DNA from: Ichthyophthirius multifiliis
Taxonomy: Eukaryota > Ciliophora > Oligohymenophorea > Hymenostomatida
Assembly (NCBI RefSeq): GCF_000220395.1
Contig: NW_004086043.1
Location: 1 to 56,664 of the forward strand
DNA length: 56,664 nt
Reading direction: 5' to 3'
A program made the position numbers and the translations under genes. Shown here one piece after another: positions 25,724 to 37,728 of the stretch; the stretch's first letter is position 1, and each line of letters begins with the position of its first letter. Under the pieces are notes generated by a model. It saw only the letters and a program-made list of their open reading frames with translations, did no database searches and was not told where the DNA came from.

Positions 25724-26587
25724 ATGTCTCAATAATAATTAACATTCGAATAAAAGAAAACTTCTTACGAATGGGTAATGGGTATAGATGAGGCTGGAAG
25801 AGGTCCAGTAATAGGTCCAATGGTATATGGCTGCTGTATATGGCCCATAACTAATACAAATAATAAAAAACATGAGAATGATAAAATGGAAAATGAAGGT
25901 TTTAATGATTCTAAAGCACTAACTATCGAAAAAAGAGAAGCTTTATTTGCCCGTATGTAGGAATTATAAGACGATGAGTTACATTTTGAGTATAAAATTT
26001 TAAGCGCGGAATTTCTATCGAATAGAATGTTGAGTAAATAGAGAGATTCTTTAAATTAATTATCATTTAATGCAGCTTATTATTTAATAGACTCAATTCT
26101 TTAATAAGAATTTAACTTAACAAGGGTTTATATAGACACAGTAGGGAATAAAGAGACTTATTAAAAAAAACTGGAAAATGATTATCATAAATAATACCCA
26201 TAAATTAAATTTTGTGTCAAAGAAAAGGCAGACGCTGACTTCCCGGTTGTTGGAGCAGCTTCGATTTGTGCAAAAGTCATTAGAGATAAGGAAATAGAAA
26301 ATTAAGAAATAGAAAAAAATAGCGTTAGTTTAGGTTCAGGATATCCTTCAGACCCATAAACTAAAAAATGGCTTTAAAATAATTTCGATGGGGTTTTCGG
26401 GTTTGGAAATATGGTTAGATTTAGTTGGAGTACTGTGGAAAATATATTTAAGGAAAGAGGGGTTTTTATTAATTTTTTTGAGGATAAGGTATAGGGTAAT
26501 GGATGCTTTTAGTAGTTTTTAATATAGAAAGAAAAAAAAATGTATTTTTAAGGAAAATTGGATATTGTAAGGAATTTTTAACTTTGA
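25724..26587 (+). CDS. Ribonuclease H2 catalytic subunit A
   Basis: RNase H2A removes ribonucleotides and RNA primers from DNA in the nucleus, acting with subunits B and C. A single exon from ATG 25724 to TGA 26585-26587 gives 287 residues, a normal length. The active-site motif MGIDEAGRGPVIGPMVYG is at residues 19-36 (catalytic Asp and Glu). Other landmarks follow in order: FNDSKALT, VYIDTVGN (Asp), VKEKADADFPVVGAASICAK (Asp, family KADxxxPxVSAASIxAK), and GSGYPSDPQTKKWL. The C-terminal part, SWSTVENIFKERG, also fits. There is no intron or frame break, and G+C is higher than its surroundings. B and C subunits are not in the window. Confidence 0.95.
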
Positions 26588-27298
26588 TTTATTAATTTAT
26601 ATACATGTATCTATTTATTATTATTATTATATTTTTTTAAGGATAAATATGAATTTTAATAATATTTTTTTTTATTTTATTTTAATGTATTTTTATGGTT
26701 ATGTTTTATTTAAAAAATATCTTATTTTTTTCCTTTCTTTTTTTTTTTATTTTTAGTGTGTAATTTTTTTTTTTTTTAAAAAAAAAAAAAATACTTTTAA
26801 TTTCTTTAAAATGAATACTTTATTTTTTTTGATTTTTCTTTTATATAATTATTGATTTTTTTTTTTGTAAAAAAAAAGTTATGTATAAGATAGATATTTA
26901 ATTTATTAAATAAAAATTAATATATTATAAAATATTTCTCTATTAATTTATTTATATTTTTAATTTAGTCTATTAAATTGTATAAAAATAAAATTTATTT
27001 AAAATACACCTATAAAAATAGAATATAAATACTATTATATCAACTTTTAAATAATATAATTATAAAATATATTTTTTTAAAAAAAAGAGGCAGTACCTCC
27101 TATTTATATTTAATTTATCTATTTATTATTTGTTAAAATTTATAAATTTAATTAAAAAATAAAATATTTCGTATATAATAATACTTTTAATTTCTAATAT
27201 ATAATTTAACTATTTTATAAACTAAAATATTTATATATAAAAAAATTTAAAACTAAATAAAAAATACTAAAAATACTAAAAATAAAATAAAAAAAACA
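26588..27298. other. AT-rich intergenic region with a small GC hairpin
   Basis: About 700 bases without a gene. It contains long T and A runs and one unusual G+C-rich spot at about 27087-27100 that can fold into a four-pair hairpin (GAGG-CAGTA-CCTC). Confidence 0.55.
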
Positions 27299-27966
27299 AT
27301 GGATTACTTAAGTGATTAATCTCCCGAATCTCCCATATATAGAAAAAAAGCCCATAAAAATAACTTTTAAACTCCAAAAACATAATATAAAAGTGTTGAA
27401 AAACATGCTACTTAACTAATGAATTCACCAAAGCCTTCATCTAAAAAGAAAAACATTTTCTCTTGTACAAACAGCTCTTCGGATTTGTAGAATTTTACTT
27501 TATAAGACTTATAGTATCTGCATTTATAAAAAAAGCTTTCTTCTATATAGGAGAATATGGAAGATGATAAAGAGAATATTTTCAGTTAAATTTTAAATAA
27601 TTAAAATAACTTTAATTATGGGAATAACAATAAGTTGGTGGAGTTTTTTTATTTTTTCAATGAAAAAAATGAAGCAATTAGGTCTCTTTTTACGTTTAAT
27701 GGATAGTTAGAGATTATTAATTATTTAAATGAAAAAATTATAATGGAGATAATGGGTATATGTAAGGAATTTTCTAATTAAATTAAATGTTTAACGGCTT
27801 TTAAATAAATTAATAGTCTATTTTTGTGGAATATTTTGGTAATTTTTATATTATTACGCTAAATGGAGTTGCTTTTGGTAATTTTAATAATTAAAATTTT
27901 ACTGCAAGTGCAAAGTTTTGTAAAATAGAGGATAATATTGTACATTTGAAAATATATTTTAATTGA
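27299..27966 (+). CDS. Uncharacterised Ser/Lys-rich protein
   Basis: I do not recognise it. The ATG at 27299 opens a frame that begins MDYLSDQSPESPIYRKKAHK, with a Ser/Pro/Lys-rich first 90 residues that look like a disordered, phosphorylatable region. A more ordered C-terminal half follows (VEFFYFFNEKNEAIRSLF, then FGNFYIITLNGVAFGNF and FCKIEDNIVHLKIYFN). The two halves are in different frames. One extra T in the T5 run near 27822-27826 joins them, giving about 222 residues and a stop at TGA 27964-27966. Without repair the frame ends at TGA 27947-27949 with a less protein-like end. No membrane segment or signal is seen. Confidence 0.55.
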
Positions 27967-28238
27967 TTTTTTTTTTTTTTTTTTTTGATACTTATATTAT
28001 TAATTAAAAATTTATATTTTTAAAATTTAAATTTTAAAAAAAAAATAATTAAATATATATATAAATTTTATTTTCGTATTTTAAATAATTTATTAAAATA
28101 TTTTTTAATTAATATGTTATACTAGTTATTCTAGTATATAAATATTAAAATAAAAGATTTAAATTAAATATAAATAAAAAATTTAAAAACAAAATTATAT
28201 AATAAATATTTATTTTAAATAATAAAAAAATAAATATA
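27967..28238. other. Intergenic sequence between convergent genes
   Basis: Short AT-rich spacer between the stops of the 27.3-kb orphan and the minus-strand RAP-type gene. It includes an 18-base T run at about 27968-27985. Nothing else seen. Confidence 0.55.
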
Positions 28239-29742
28239 TCATAATAATTAATAAAGTAATTACTAATTTTATATATCTTCTTCGAATAAAACCTTTAAAT
28301 TAAATTATTTATTTAAATTAATAAATTTATTAAAAAGTTTTTATCTAAAAATTGCATAGCCAGTTATATTAAATTTATCAGAATTTAAATAAAATGAATT
28401 ATTTAATAGTATAATTGTATTATTTTAAGGTAAAAAAAAATCACAAATAAGACCAAAGCTATTAAATATATCATTTTTATACATAATATACACTTTTTTA
28501 TTATTTTTTTTAAAAAAACTATAAATTTCTTCCTTTTTTTCTTTACAGGGTTCATATAAAATTTATTAAAAACTTAAAAATTCTTAAATTTCATTTACTT
28601 TTTTATTTATTTCTTTTTAATTTTAACCAAAAAGCTTTTAGTCAAACAGAAGTCCATATGAGTATAAATTTTAGAAAATTCTTATGAAAAATTTACCTTT
28701 TAAAGTTCCTATTTACATTATTTAGTCAATAGCATTTTAAAATATATTCTTAAATAATTAATAATCAACATTTTCGCAATCTAATATAATCAAAGACCAT
28801 GCAATTTATAAAGAAAAAGAAGGTGATTACACATAGTTTACCTAAACGAATTTAAAAAGCTATTTTCTAGGTTCTATATATCCTAGTTTAGCATTATTAA
28901 AGACTATATCTCCAAAAGAAGTCTTCGAAACTTCAATATATTAATATAATTAGACATTTAATTCGTCAAGGACATCTTTATTATATATTCTAGACCTTGA
29001 AAACAGGAAAAGAAGTTATATTATTTAGGATTAAGACATATTTTTTATATATTATTGATTATATAATTCCTAGATTATTTTAGTGTTTATTTCATTTATG
29101 CAATATATATTATCAAAATGAATAAAAAATGTAATAAATTCCATTATTATTTCTATTTTTTCTTATTATTATTTATTTTTCTGATTATATTTTTAGAAAA
29201 TTTATATGAAAAAATTACGGAGAATTTCTAGTTTTTTTATTTAGTTAAAAATTTCGTTTTTTCCGTTTTTTTAATTAAGGTTAAATTTCTTAAAAATACC
29301 AAAATTTAATTTAAGTTTATTTTCTCAAATTCTTCCTTTAATTTTTCGATTATTTATTTTTCTTCATCATTTTTTAAAAAAATATTTTCAATATTCAAAA
29401 AACCTATTTAATATATAAAATTTATGTTATCAATGGCATATTAGGTGCTAGAATTTTCCATAAATAATTAATATAAGCCATTTTCGAGAATTTTATTTAA
29501 AAAATCGAAGTCTTAGGAGCTCTTTTATGCCTAAATATTATATAAGTTTAAGTATATGGCAATATATCGGATTTAATAGTCTTTATTTGTTATTTTTTAA
29601 AGGTATTCGCGGGTTTAGTTTATTGCATTTTGTATTTGTGTCCTTTAGAAGTTAATTAATTGATGGTTTTTGAATTTTTAATAGTTAAACCCTATATATT
29701 CGCATATTAAAAATATCTTTTTGTAATTCTATTTATAATAAT

Positions 29743-29784
<42 letters not shown>

Positions 29785-32155
29785 TGTTTAATATTACTAG
29801 TTATTTTTAATTAAGTTCATTTTAAAGCGCATAAATCATAGAAATATATACAAATTGATTTTAAATATTTAAATTATTGAATATTTTATCAAGTTTATAT
29901 AATATATTATAGTCTATTTTTTCTAGTTAATATTAAATTTTAGAATAATCAATTAAATTGATAAAATCCCTTAATTATTACATAATGGATCCTTTTTTAT
30001 TTCTTAAAATTTAATATGGGGAAACTAATAAACATTTTAATTTTTTATATAAATTTTTATGAAAAAGACTTTTAGATTAAATAAAAGAAGTCATTAAAAA
30101 TTCTAATTTATAATAATTTTTATTTTCATCATTTATAAAAGACTTCATTAAAAAAATTTAAATTAATTCGTCTTATTCCATTATTATTTATTGAGTGTAT
30201 TTTCGAAAATATAATGGGTCGCAATTATAGAATGTATAATAGGAAAATAATATATTTATTTTAGATTTTAAAGGAAGATTATCCATACTTTTATATATAT
30301 TTTACAATAATAATTATTATAAATTTTTCATATTTTAACTATTTATTTAAGGAAATAATAAACCTATTTAAAGATAATATAGATTTGTATATGTATATAT
30401 TTTTATTATAGGATTTTATTACTAAAATTGTATAAGTGAAAACTTAGTTTTTCTATATTGAAATTATTTATTGCTATTTAATATAAAGAAATTTATTTAG
30501 TAATTAATTCTTTTATATTTTCATTTTAATTATTTAAATTAGATAAAATATATATTCTTTAGATATATTTTTCCAATTATACATATTCTATTTAATTTTA
30601 AAATAAAAATATATATTTATGCACTAAAGTCTCTATATTATACCCGAAAGAAATTAAATCTAATAAAACTTAGATGAAAATTCCTTCACTTACTTAATTT
30701 TCATCAAAAGATAACATTTTTTATTCAATTAGATATAAAATTTCTTAATTATTTTATATTTATTTAAATTTTAAAAATTATAAACAGTTCGTCAAACGAG
30801 TAATTTAACTAGATGAAATATTTAAAATATTTAATTATTTTTTTATTAAAGAAAGTATTTATTAGAGAATATCTGGCATTATTTTATTCTATTTAACTTA
30901 GCATATTACTTTTATTGCTTTTATAAATTATAAAAATTCCATGTTTTACATTTATGTAATAATAAAATTATAACAAAATTTAAACAATTCTTAATTAAAA
31001 TTTATTTATAAACTATATAATTTTTTTATATAAATAAAAGTAAAAAAAAATATATATAAAATATATATATATAATATAAATATATAAAATATATATATAT
31101 ATTTTATTTTTTATTTATATTCCTAAAATATTAATTTTAATATAAATATAATATATTTTTTATATATATAAATATTATTATAAACTTATTTATATACATT
31201 GTTATATAATTTTTTTATTATATATTTACTATTTATATCCGTCTATAATGTCGATTACATATTCAACATTTAATTAATTTTTTCTTTATTTCAAAATAAT
31301 TTATGCTATCTCGTATAAAATTTATGGTGTAGTTTATATTCTGCTATATATATTTATTCTTAAAAAGCTTATAATTCTAAAAATATTACATAATTATTCT
31401 GTTTTAAATTCATTTAACTTTTCATATAGTTTTTCTGTTAATTATAATGCAAATATTGGATGTTTATCATATTAATAATCATATGAAAAAGCTAATAATA
31501 TATTATAAATTATTTAATTTGTGAAATATTCATTTAATTTAGAATCTTGAAACTATTGAATTAATTCATGGTATATATAGTCGTTTTTAAATTTTAAAAT
31601 ACATAAATTTAAAAATAATTAACTTAATTGCTATGGATTTAATTTTTAATACTATTTATTTTCTTATATTTTCTCAATTATTTTTTAGCCTTTTTCTATA
31701 CATTATTACTTTAAAACACCTTTTTTTTATTTTTTAACAAATATTTTTTTCTTTTTTACCTTATTAATGTAATTTAGTGTAAAAATTAAAGACTATAATT
31801 AATGTATTTTCATCCATTTATTCAATTTTTTCATTTATGAAATCTAGAAAATCTAAAAAATTAATGTTCTTGCTAATTTCTTTGGTTTTGAAAGTCTAAG
31901 AACTCGTATTGTCGAAGGATTTAAATATTTAATATATGTTTTATATATCTATTTTATGCTTGTTTTCTTTATATATTTCTAATATTTGTATAATCGTATA
32001 ATATTTTTTATATTCGAATATAATATTATTATCCTTTTAATTATATTCAGATTGGAAAGTAGATTAATTATATTAAAATTTATAATTATTTATAAATGGT
32101 AATTTAAATAAAGTTTTTTTTTAGTATTTTGGAATATATTTAAGATTTTTAACAT
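28239..32155 (-). CDS. Large helical-repeat protein with probable C-terminal RAP domain, likely mitochondrial RNA-binding
   Basis: RAP-domain proteins (FASTK, OPR and apicomplexan RAP families) bind and process organellar RNA. Five exons (32155-31760, 31719-31230, 31012-30423, 30363-29798, 29728-28239) give about 1,177 residues. All four introns join in exact phase. The N-terminus (MLKILNIFQN then basic) could be a mitochondrial presequence. The body is a run of helix pairs with a typical LNPQQLSQLFLNLCILKF or NMEFLQFIKAIKVICQV pattern. The last 90 residues, FGLICDFFLPQNNTIILLNN then ITGYAIFRQKLFNKF, follow the RAP plan of a hydrophobic Asp-strand, LP loop, and TGxxxxRxxLL helix. Usual RAP acidic residues are partly replaced. 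One base is missing at each of two A/T runs (32114-32122 and 29266-29272). Domain assignment is by eye; helical repeats and gene structure are firmer. Confidence 0.65.
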
Positions 32156-32814
32156 TTTTTTAATTTTTATCTTAAATTTTTTTAATAAGAATAAAATAAT
32201 ATATATATTTTTTTTATAAGAAAAAATTAATAGATTTGGTTCAATAATTTTTTAATTTATAAAAAATATATTTTATTAATAAGGTAAATATATATATATA
32301 TCATTAGTTTTTTAAAAAAAGTGTTTTTTTTAAACTTAAAAAATTTTCTTTTATAATTAATTTATTAATATATATGCAAATATATATTTATATTTATATA
32401 GTTTTATTTAATTAATAAAATAATGATAATGCATTTAATTATTTCTTTTTATTATAATATAATATTTACATTTTTAAACATATAATATATATATATTTTT
32501 TTTTAAAAATTATGATTATATTATTTAAATTTATTTTTTACATATTATATATAATATAAATAAAAGATTTAGTATATTTATATCAAATATTTCAATTTAT
32601 TTGTTTTTTCTTGTATTATATATTTATTTTTAAACGAAAGAAGTATTATATCCTATTAATTATTTATCTAATAATTATGATGAAAAACTTTTATATTATA
32701 ATAATATATAAAATAATAAATAAAAAATTCAAAAAAATAATAATAATAATTATAAATATAAAAAAAAAAAAATTAAATAAAAAATTAAAAAATATATTAA
32801 AAATAATAATATAA
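32156..32814. other. AT-rich divergent intergenic region
   Basis: Lies between the divergent starts of the RAP-type gene (-) and the WD40 gene (+), so it should hold both promoters. The open stretch 32611-32814 is an Ile/Lys string with no protein-like features. No motif recognised. Confidence 0.6.
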
Positions 32815-32891
32815 ATGTAAGTTAGACAAGAAGGTTTTTAACCGAGTAAAACAAAAAAGCTTAATATTTTTAAAAAATATTATACATAATA

Positions 32892-32944
<53 letters not shown>

Positions 32945-34009
32945 TAATAAAAAGACTAAAACTCTAATTTTAATAAACAATAATTTGGAGGTGGAGGATT
33001 TCAAAGAAATTATAATTAATCCCAAAATCCATAATAAGGAAATTCATTTTTCAGTAATAGATAAAATTTCAACGATAGAAAGCCATTTAATAACAATAAG
33101 TAAAAAATAAATCAAAATATATACATATATATATAAATATATACATATAAATATGTGTTTTTTATAAAAAAAATAGTCATAATTAAGGAGGGTATAATAA
33201 TAGAAGATTTGATAATAATTCCCAATAAAATTAAACTTAATAAAATACTTAATCAAATCCATAAAATCCATAAAATACGTAAAATCCATAATAATTTACG
33301 ACAAATCAACAATAAGGAGGAACTTATAATTAAAGGAAATAATTTCCTTTTTCAAATAATTAATCAAATTATTATCAAAATCAATAATAATAAAGTAAAC
33401 TAAGTATAGATTTTTAAAAAGAAATTCCGACAAATTCTTCTTTTTCAAACTTTTAAATAATAAAATTTAAAAATAATAATTTAGATTGCATAAAATTCCT
33501 AATGAACAACGAAAGTAAACTGTAAAAAGCCGAAATCCAATTTTTGACTTAATAATAAGGCTTAAATATATAAGAATTCGACGCTATAGATAAATAATAA
33601 TAGAATTTTGTATTTATGAAATCTTTTGGAATAAATTAATATGAGGCAGTGACTTTTAAAGATATTAATACTAATATATATGGATTCGCTCTTATTAGTA
33701 CTTTCCCAAATCAGTAAAATTAATTCTAAATCGCAAGTAAAGTAATATCAATAGCACATAGATAAGAAATTACTTAAATATTAAATCTCAATAATTATAT
33801 TATAACATCTTCTTTAGATTAAACTATAAAATTTTGGGCTATTAATAATTAAGGAATTAATTGTGATGAAGTAAGAAGTCTATAATTTAATGAAGAACTT
33901 AAAAGATTATTAACATTAAAAACTCTTGAAATTAAACCTATTAGTTATATCTAAGTTTTCTAAAGAGAATAATAATAAGATATTATATTTTTTATAGGAT
34001 TTAAGGTAT

Positions 34010-34085
<76 letters not shown>

Positions 34086-34748
34086 TAACCTTTTATTAAT
34101 ATTTTTTTTATTTTTAAGAGTGGAACAATTAATTAAGATAGAAGTTATAATCTTTTAGTTTTGAAATATAATTTTAATTCTAATTAATTAGAAATTATAA
34201 AGGAAATGTTCTTTGGTACACTTTAAAAAACTGAAATTAAAAAAATCAAAATTGATGATGTTAATTTAATTGGTTTTATTGATGTTGAGTAATAAATTGA
34301 TAGAGGTTCTATATATATATTTACATTTTTTATATATTTTTATTAATATGTATATAAAATAGCTGATTAAAATACTTAATAAGATTAAATAAATAGAGGA
34401 ATTTTATATTAATTAAATTTTAGAAATTGGTAGGATACAATAATTCATTAAAATAAATTTCCTTTTACTGATTTTGATGTATTTTAAAACAGTATTAATA
34501 AGAAAAATTACATTATATGTTCTGATTTGAAAAATATTTATATTCTTAGTTAATAATCAGAAGGGAAATATTTATAATTAAGATATGATAACTAACTTTC
34601 TTAAAAATCAGGAGAAATTTAGAAAATTTAAGTATATTCGGAATCTGTTAACCTAGTAGATATAAATTATTTGTTTGTTTTACATGGAAACTTCAAAACT
34701 GGTGAAAAAAGCAAAATTTCAGTGTCTTTGATTAAAACTGATGAATGA
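32815..34748 (+). CDS. Q/N- and FG/RGG-rich protein with WD40-like domain
   Basis: Five exons (32815-32845, 32955-33099, 33177-34005, 34119-34305, 34363-34748) join in exact phase to 525 residues. Residues 10-150 are low complexity, rich in Gln, Asn, Phe and Gly, with QFGGGGFQRNYNQ, HNQGGYNNRRFDNN and repeated NPQ units, prion-like in composition. From about residue 200 a beta-propeller-like region follows, the clearest blade being EITQILNLNNYIITSSLDQT then IKFW, with VNLIGFIDV and YIICSDLKNIYILS as further strands. Fewer than seven blades are obvious. The layout suggests an RNA-binding or nucleoporin-like scaffold, for instance CCCH-WD or Gle-type partners, but no zinc finger is seen and I do not assign a function. 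A second gene of the same design lies at 50058-51642. The start is set by a 10-codon first exon. Confidence 0.7.
34012..34084. repeat. (AT)n microsatellite inside an intron
   Basis: Around 70 bases of alternating T and A, the longest such tract in the window. It fills most of the 113-nt intron 34006-34118 of the WD40 gene. Confidence 0.95.
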
Positions 34749-35017
34749 AAAGAATATTTATTTACTTTTTTTATTTTTTAAATAAAAAAAACAATAATTT
34801 TATCTTTTTTTTTAATAAATAATAAATATAAAGGGCATTTTTTACACTTTTTTTATTCTCAAAAAAAAATAGTGTTTTTTTATAAATTTATATATAAAAA
34901 TGAATTTCAATAATTATAATAATTTAATTATTTTTTTTATTTTATATTTTTTAGAAAAAATCGTTTTAATTATTGATTTTTCTTTAGTAATTAGATTATA
35001 TATTTTCCATATAAAAA

Positions 35018-35558
35018 ATGCTGAAATACGCCTTAATAAGTAAAGGATCGTTTATTATTGCAGATTATTCAGAAAAGGATGGTGAATTTACATAAATATC
35101 TAGAAAAATAATAACGAAATAATAAAAAGAAAATACATAAAAACAATTTTTTTAACAAAATGACTTGATTTATTGTTTTGCTACTTTAGCATCGGAATAA
35201 ACCTAAGTAACATTTCTAGTAGTAGGAGATAATTAGGAAATAATTAAATAAAAATCATTTAATTTTATTGATAATTTAAGTATTTAATATATAGAATATG
35301 AAAAAAACAAAAAAAGGGATTTAGAAATAGAAGGAAAATCAGCTTTTTTTACAAAAAAAATAAAAAGTTTATTAGTAAGATTAATATATAAAATTATTGA
35401 TATTTAATAAAATTATAAAAAATATAAAAAAGGATGAATATAATGGAAACATTATAAAAAATAAACAAGTTGATGATCTTTAAAAATTAGAAAATGACTT
35501 AAATTAAGTAACTGAAATTGCTAAATTAAATATAGGTAACATTAAATATATATACATA

Positions 35559-35610
<52 letters not shown>

Positions 35611-35897
35611 TTTTAATTTTATAATAATTTATATTTAAATATATATATTATTATTTTATATTTTTATATTATATTTTTTAATAAACGAACTTTTTTTATT
35701 AAGATTAATTAATGTAAAGAGAAAATAAATTAAATGACATAAATTAAAAATCACAATATCTTTTAGTTTTTTCAAGTGATTTAAAATATAATGCAAAAAG
35801 ATTATAGAAAAAAACTGAAAATTAATTTAGAATAAATAAATTTTATTTTTTATTATGTTTTATTTTATTTTTTTGCTTTTATTTTCTTTATTATTGA
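35018..35897 (+). CDS. VAMP7-like longin R-SNARE
   Basis: R-SNAREs on endosomes and lysosomes drive membrane fusion by pairing with Q-SNAREs. Three exons (35018-35374, 35433-35535, 35704-35897) give 217 residues, a typical VAMP7 length. Residues 1-120 form a longin domain: MLKYALISKGSFIIADYSEK, then FTQISRKIITK and LIYCFATLASEQTQVTFLVV, compare YALVARGxxVLAEF and YLCMADxxF. Residues about 130-190 are the SNARE motif with a central Arg in LMQRENKLNDI (zero layer) and hydrophobic heptads. A C-terminal membrane anchor follows (FYFLLCFILFFCFYFLYY), ending at TGA 35895-35897 with almost no luminal tail. No frame break. The only (AT)n tract is in intron 2. Confidence 0.87.
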
Positions 35898-36028
35898 ATA
35901 TAGATATTTTTTTTTTATTTTAATTTTTTATATATAAATAATATTTTTCATTAATTATTTAATAAAAAAAAAGATATTAATTTATATAAAGAAATTAAAA
36001 ATAAGTAAAATATATTTAAAAAATTAAA

Positions 36029-36507
36029 ATGAATATAAAAATTAATCCATTAACTGGAGGACTTTAATTTGAAAGCCATGATGAATTAAAAGAAGAAATT
36101 TTATAATTAAAGAGCCATATATAAAAAATGACATACATTCCAGTACCTAAAAGTGATTTGAATTAATATTTTGATCCCTAAAGAAGTCGTTTGAGTAATG
36201 AAGAAAGATTTAAGGTAATAAAAAGTTTCGCATAAGAAATAGTTTAGGAATAAGAATTAAGAGAATTATTGGAAAAAAAATAATTTCCCATATGTTATGA
36301 TGGATTTGAACCTTCAGGTAGAATGCATATTGCATAAGGAATTATGAGGGCAATTAATGTAAATAAACTAATAGACGCAGGCTGTATATTCAAATTCTGG
36401 GTAGCAGATTGGTTCGCTTTATTAAATAATAAAATGGATGGTGATCTAGAAAAAATAAGAACCGTAGGTTTATACTTTATAGAAACATGGAAGGCAGCAG
36501 GAATGGT

Positions 36508-36574
<67 letters not shown>

Positions 36575-37522
36575 TTAATTATTTTTTATATTTATATAAT
36601 TTTTATATATAAATAATATTTTTACATATTACTTTATATATTATATACTTTTATATATTTATTTTTTAAAATTTTTTTTTTATATTTATTTTAGAAAATG
36701 CATAATGTCAAATTTCTTTGGGCTTCTGATGAAATTAATAAGTATGCTAATGATTATTGGCTTCGTGTTATTGATGTTTCTAGAGAATTCACAATTTCTA
36801 GAATGAAAAAATGTTCATAGATTATGGGAAGAGAAGAAAGTGATGAACTTAGGACTTCTTAATTATTATATCCTGCTATGTAATGTACTGATATATTCTT
36901 TTTAGATGCTGATATATGTTCTTTAGGTTTAGATTAGAGAAAAGTTAATATGCTTGCTAGAGATTATTAGAAACTTGGAAAGAATTTACACTCTCCTGTA
37001 ATCGTTTCTCACCATATGTTAAGTGGATTAAAAGAAGGAATGGCTAAAATGTCTAAAAGTGATCCTGATAGTGCTATTTTTATGGAAGATACATATGAAG
37101 AAGTTAAAAGAAAAATTACTATTGCTTATTGTAAACCTCAAGAAATCTATAATGACAAAGGAGAATTTGTTAATCCTATTATGGATTATGTAAAATCTAT
37201 TATTTTTAATGCTTATGGAACATTTACTATTTAAAGAAAGCCAGAACATGGTGGAGATATGTATTTTTTTTTTATATATATAATAATTATATATCAAACA
37301 AAAAAATATAAAGAGTTTATAATAATTATGAAGATTTAGAAAAAAATTATTTAGATGGAAGTCTTCATCCTAGTGATCTTAAACCTGCAGTCGTGGAAGC
37401 TTTAAATAAACTTATTTAACCTGTAAGGAATCATTTTTAAAAAGACCCTTTTGCTAAATAACTTTTGTAAAAAATATAATTCTGGTAAAATTAAAAATTA
37501 CAATAAAAAAAGTTAGAATTAC

Positions 37523-37578
<56 letters not shown>

Positions 37579-37614
37579 TAATAATAATAATATTAATATT
37601 AATAATAAAAATGA
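36029..37614 (+). CDS. Tyrosyl-tRNA synthetase with C-terminal poly-glutamine tail
   Basis: Charges tRNA-Tyr. Three exons (36029-36505, 36695-37260, 37314-37614) give 447 residues. The class I catalytic core starts YDGFEPSGRMHIAQGIM (HIAQ as HIGH equivalent), continues FWVADWFALLNNKMDGDL, QCTDIFFLDADICSLGLDQR and the KMSKS loop AKMSKSDPDSAIFM. The helical end fits the archaeal/eukaryotic cytosolic enzyme (LHPSDLKPAVVEALNKLI). No EMAP-type extra domain is present. After the usual end, the frame runs through a (TAA)n tract read as glutamine. CAA at 37522 plus 17 TAA codons gives 18 Gln, then KQQQQYQYQQQK, before TGA 37612-37614. The frame through the tract was checked by coordinate arithmetic. 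In the standard code the protein would end where the repeat starts. Confidence 0.93.
36506..36694 (+). repeat. (AT)n-containing intron 1 of the TyrRS gene
   Basis: A 189-nt intron with canonical GT and AG ends. Positions 36511-36561 are alternating A and T. It interrupts the catalytic domain between GM and KMHNVKF. Confidence 0.85.
37522..37611 (+). repeat. (TAA)n trinucleotide tract coding for poly-glutamine
   Basis: A run of TAA triplets, opened by CAA, broken once by AAA and twice by TAT. It lies in frame at the very end of the TyrRS coding sequence and is closed by TGA. It is read as Gln in this code. Confidence 0.9.
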
Positions 37615-37646
37615 TTTTTTTTATATTATTTTTATTAGAAATATAT

Positions 37647-37710
<64 letters not shown>

Positions 37711-37728
37711 AATATTATTAAATAATTG
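37615..37728. repeat. (AT)n tract between convergent genes
   Basis: The short spacer between the TyrRS stop and the minus-strand kinase stop is largely alternating A and T (about 37650-37706). Confidence 0.85.

Noticed and set aside
32611-32814. Open frame before the WD40 gene
   Set aside because: Ile/Lys string typical of translated AT-rich DNA; the WD40 gene starts at its end with good splice phase.
33044-33403. Overlapping frames on both strands in the WD40 gene
   Set aside because: Both are shadows of the Q/N-rich coding exon and the intron 33100-33176.
37028-37297. Minus-strand frame across the TyrRS KMSKS region
   Set aside because: Antisense to strongly conserved TyrRS sequence.
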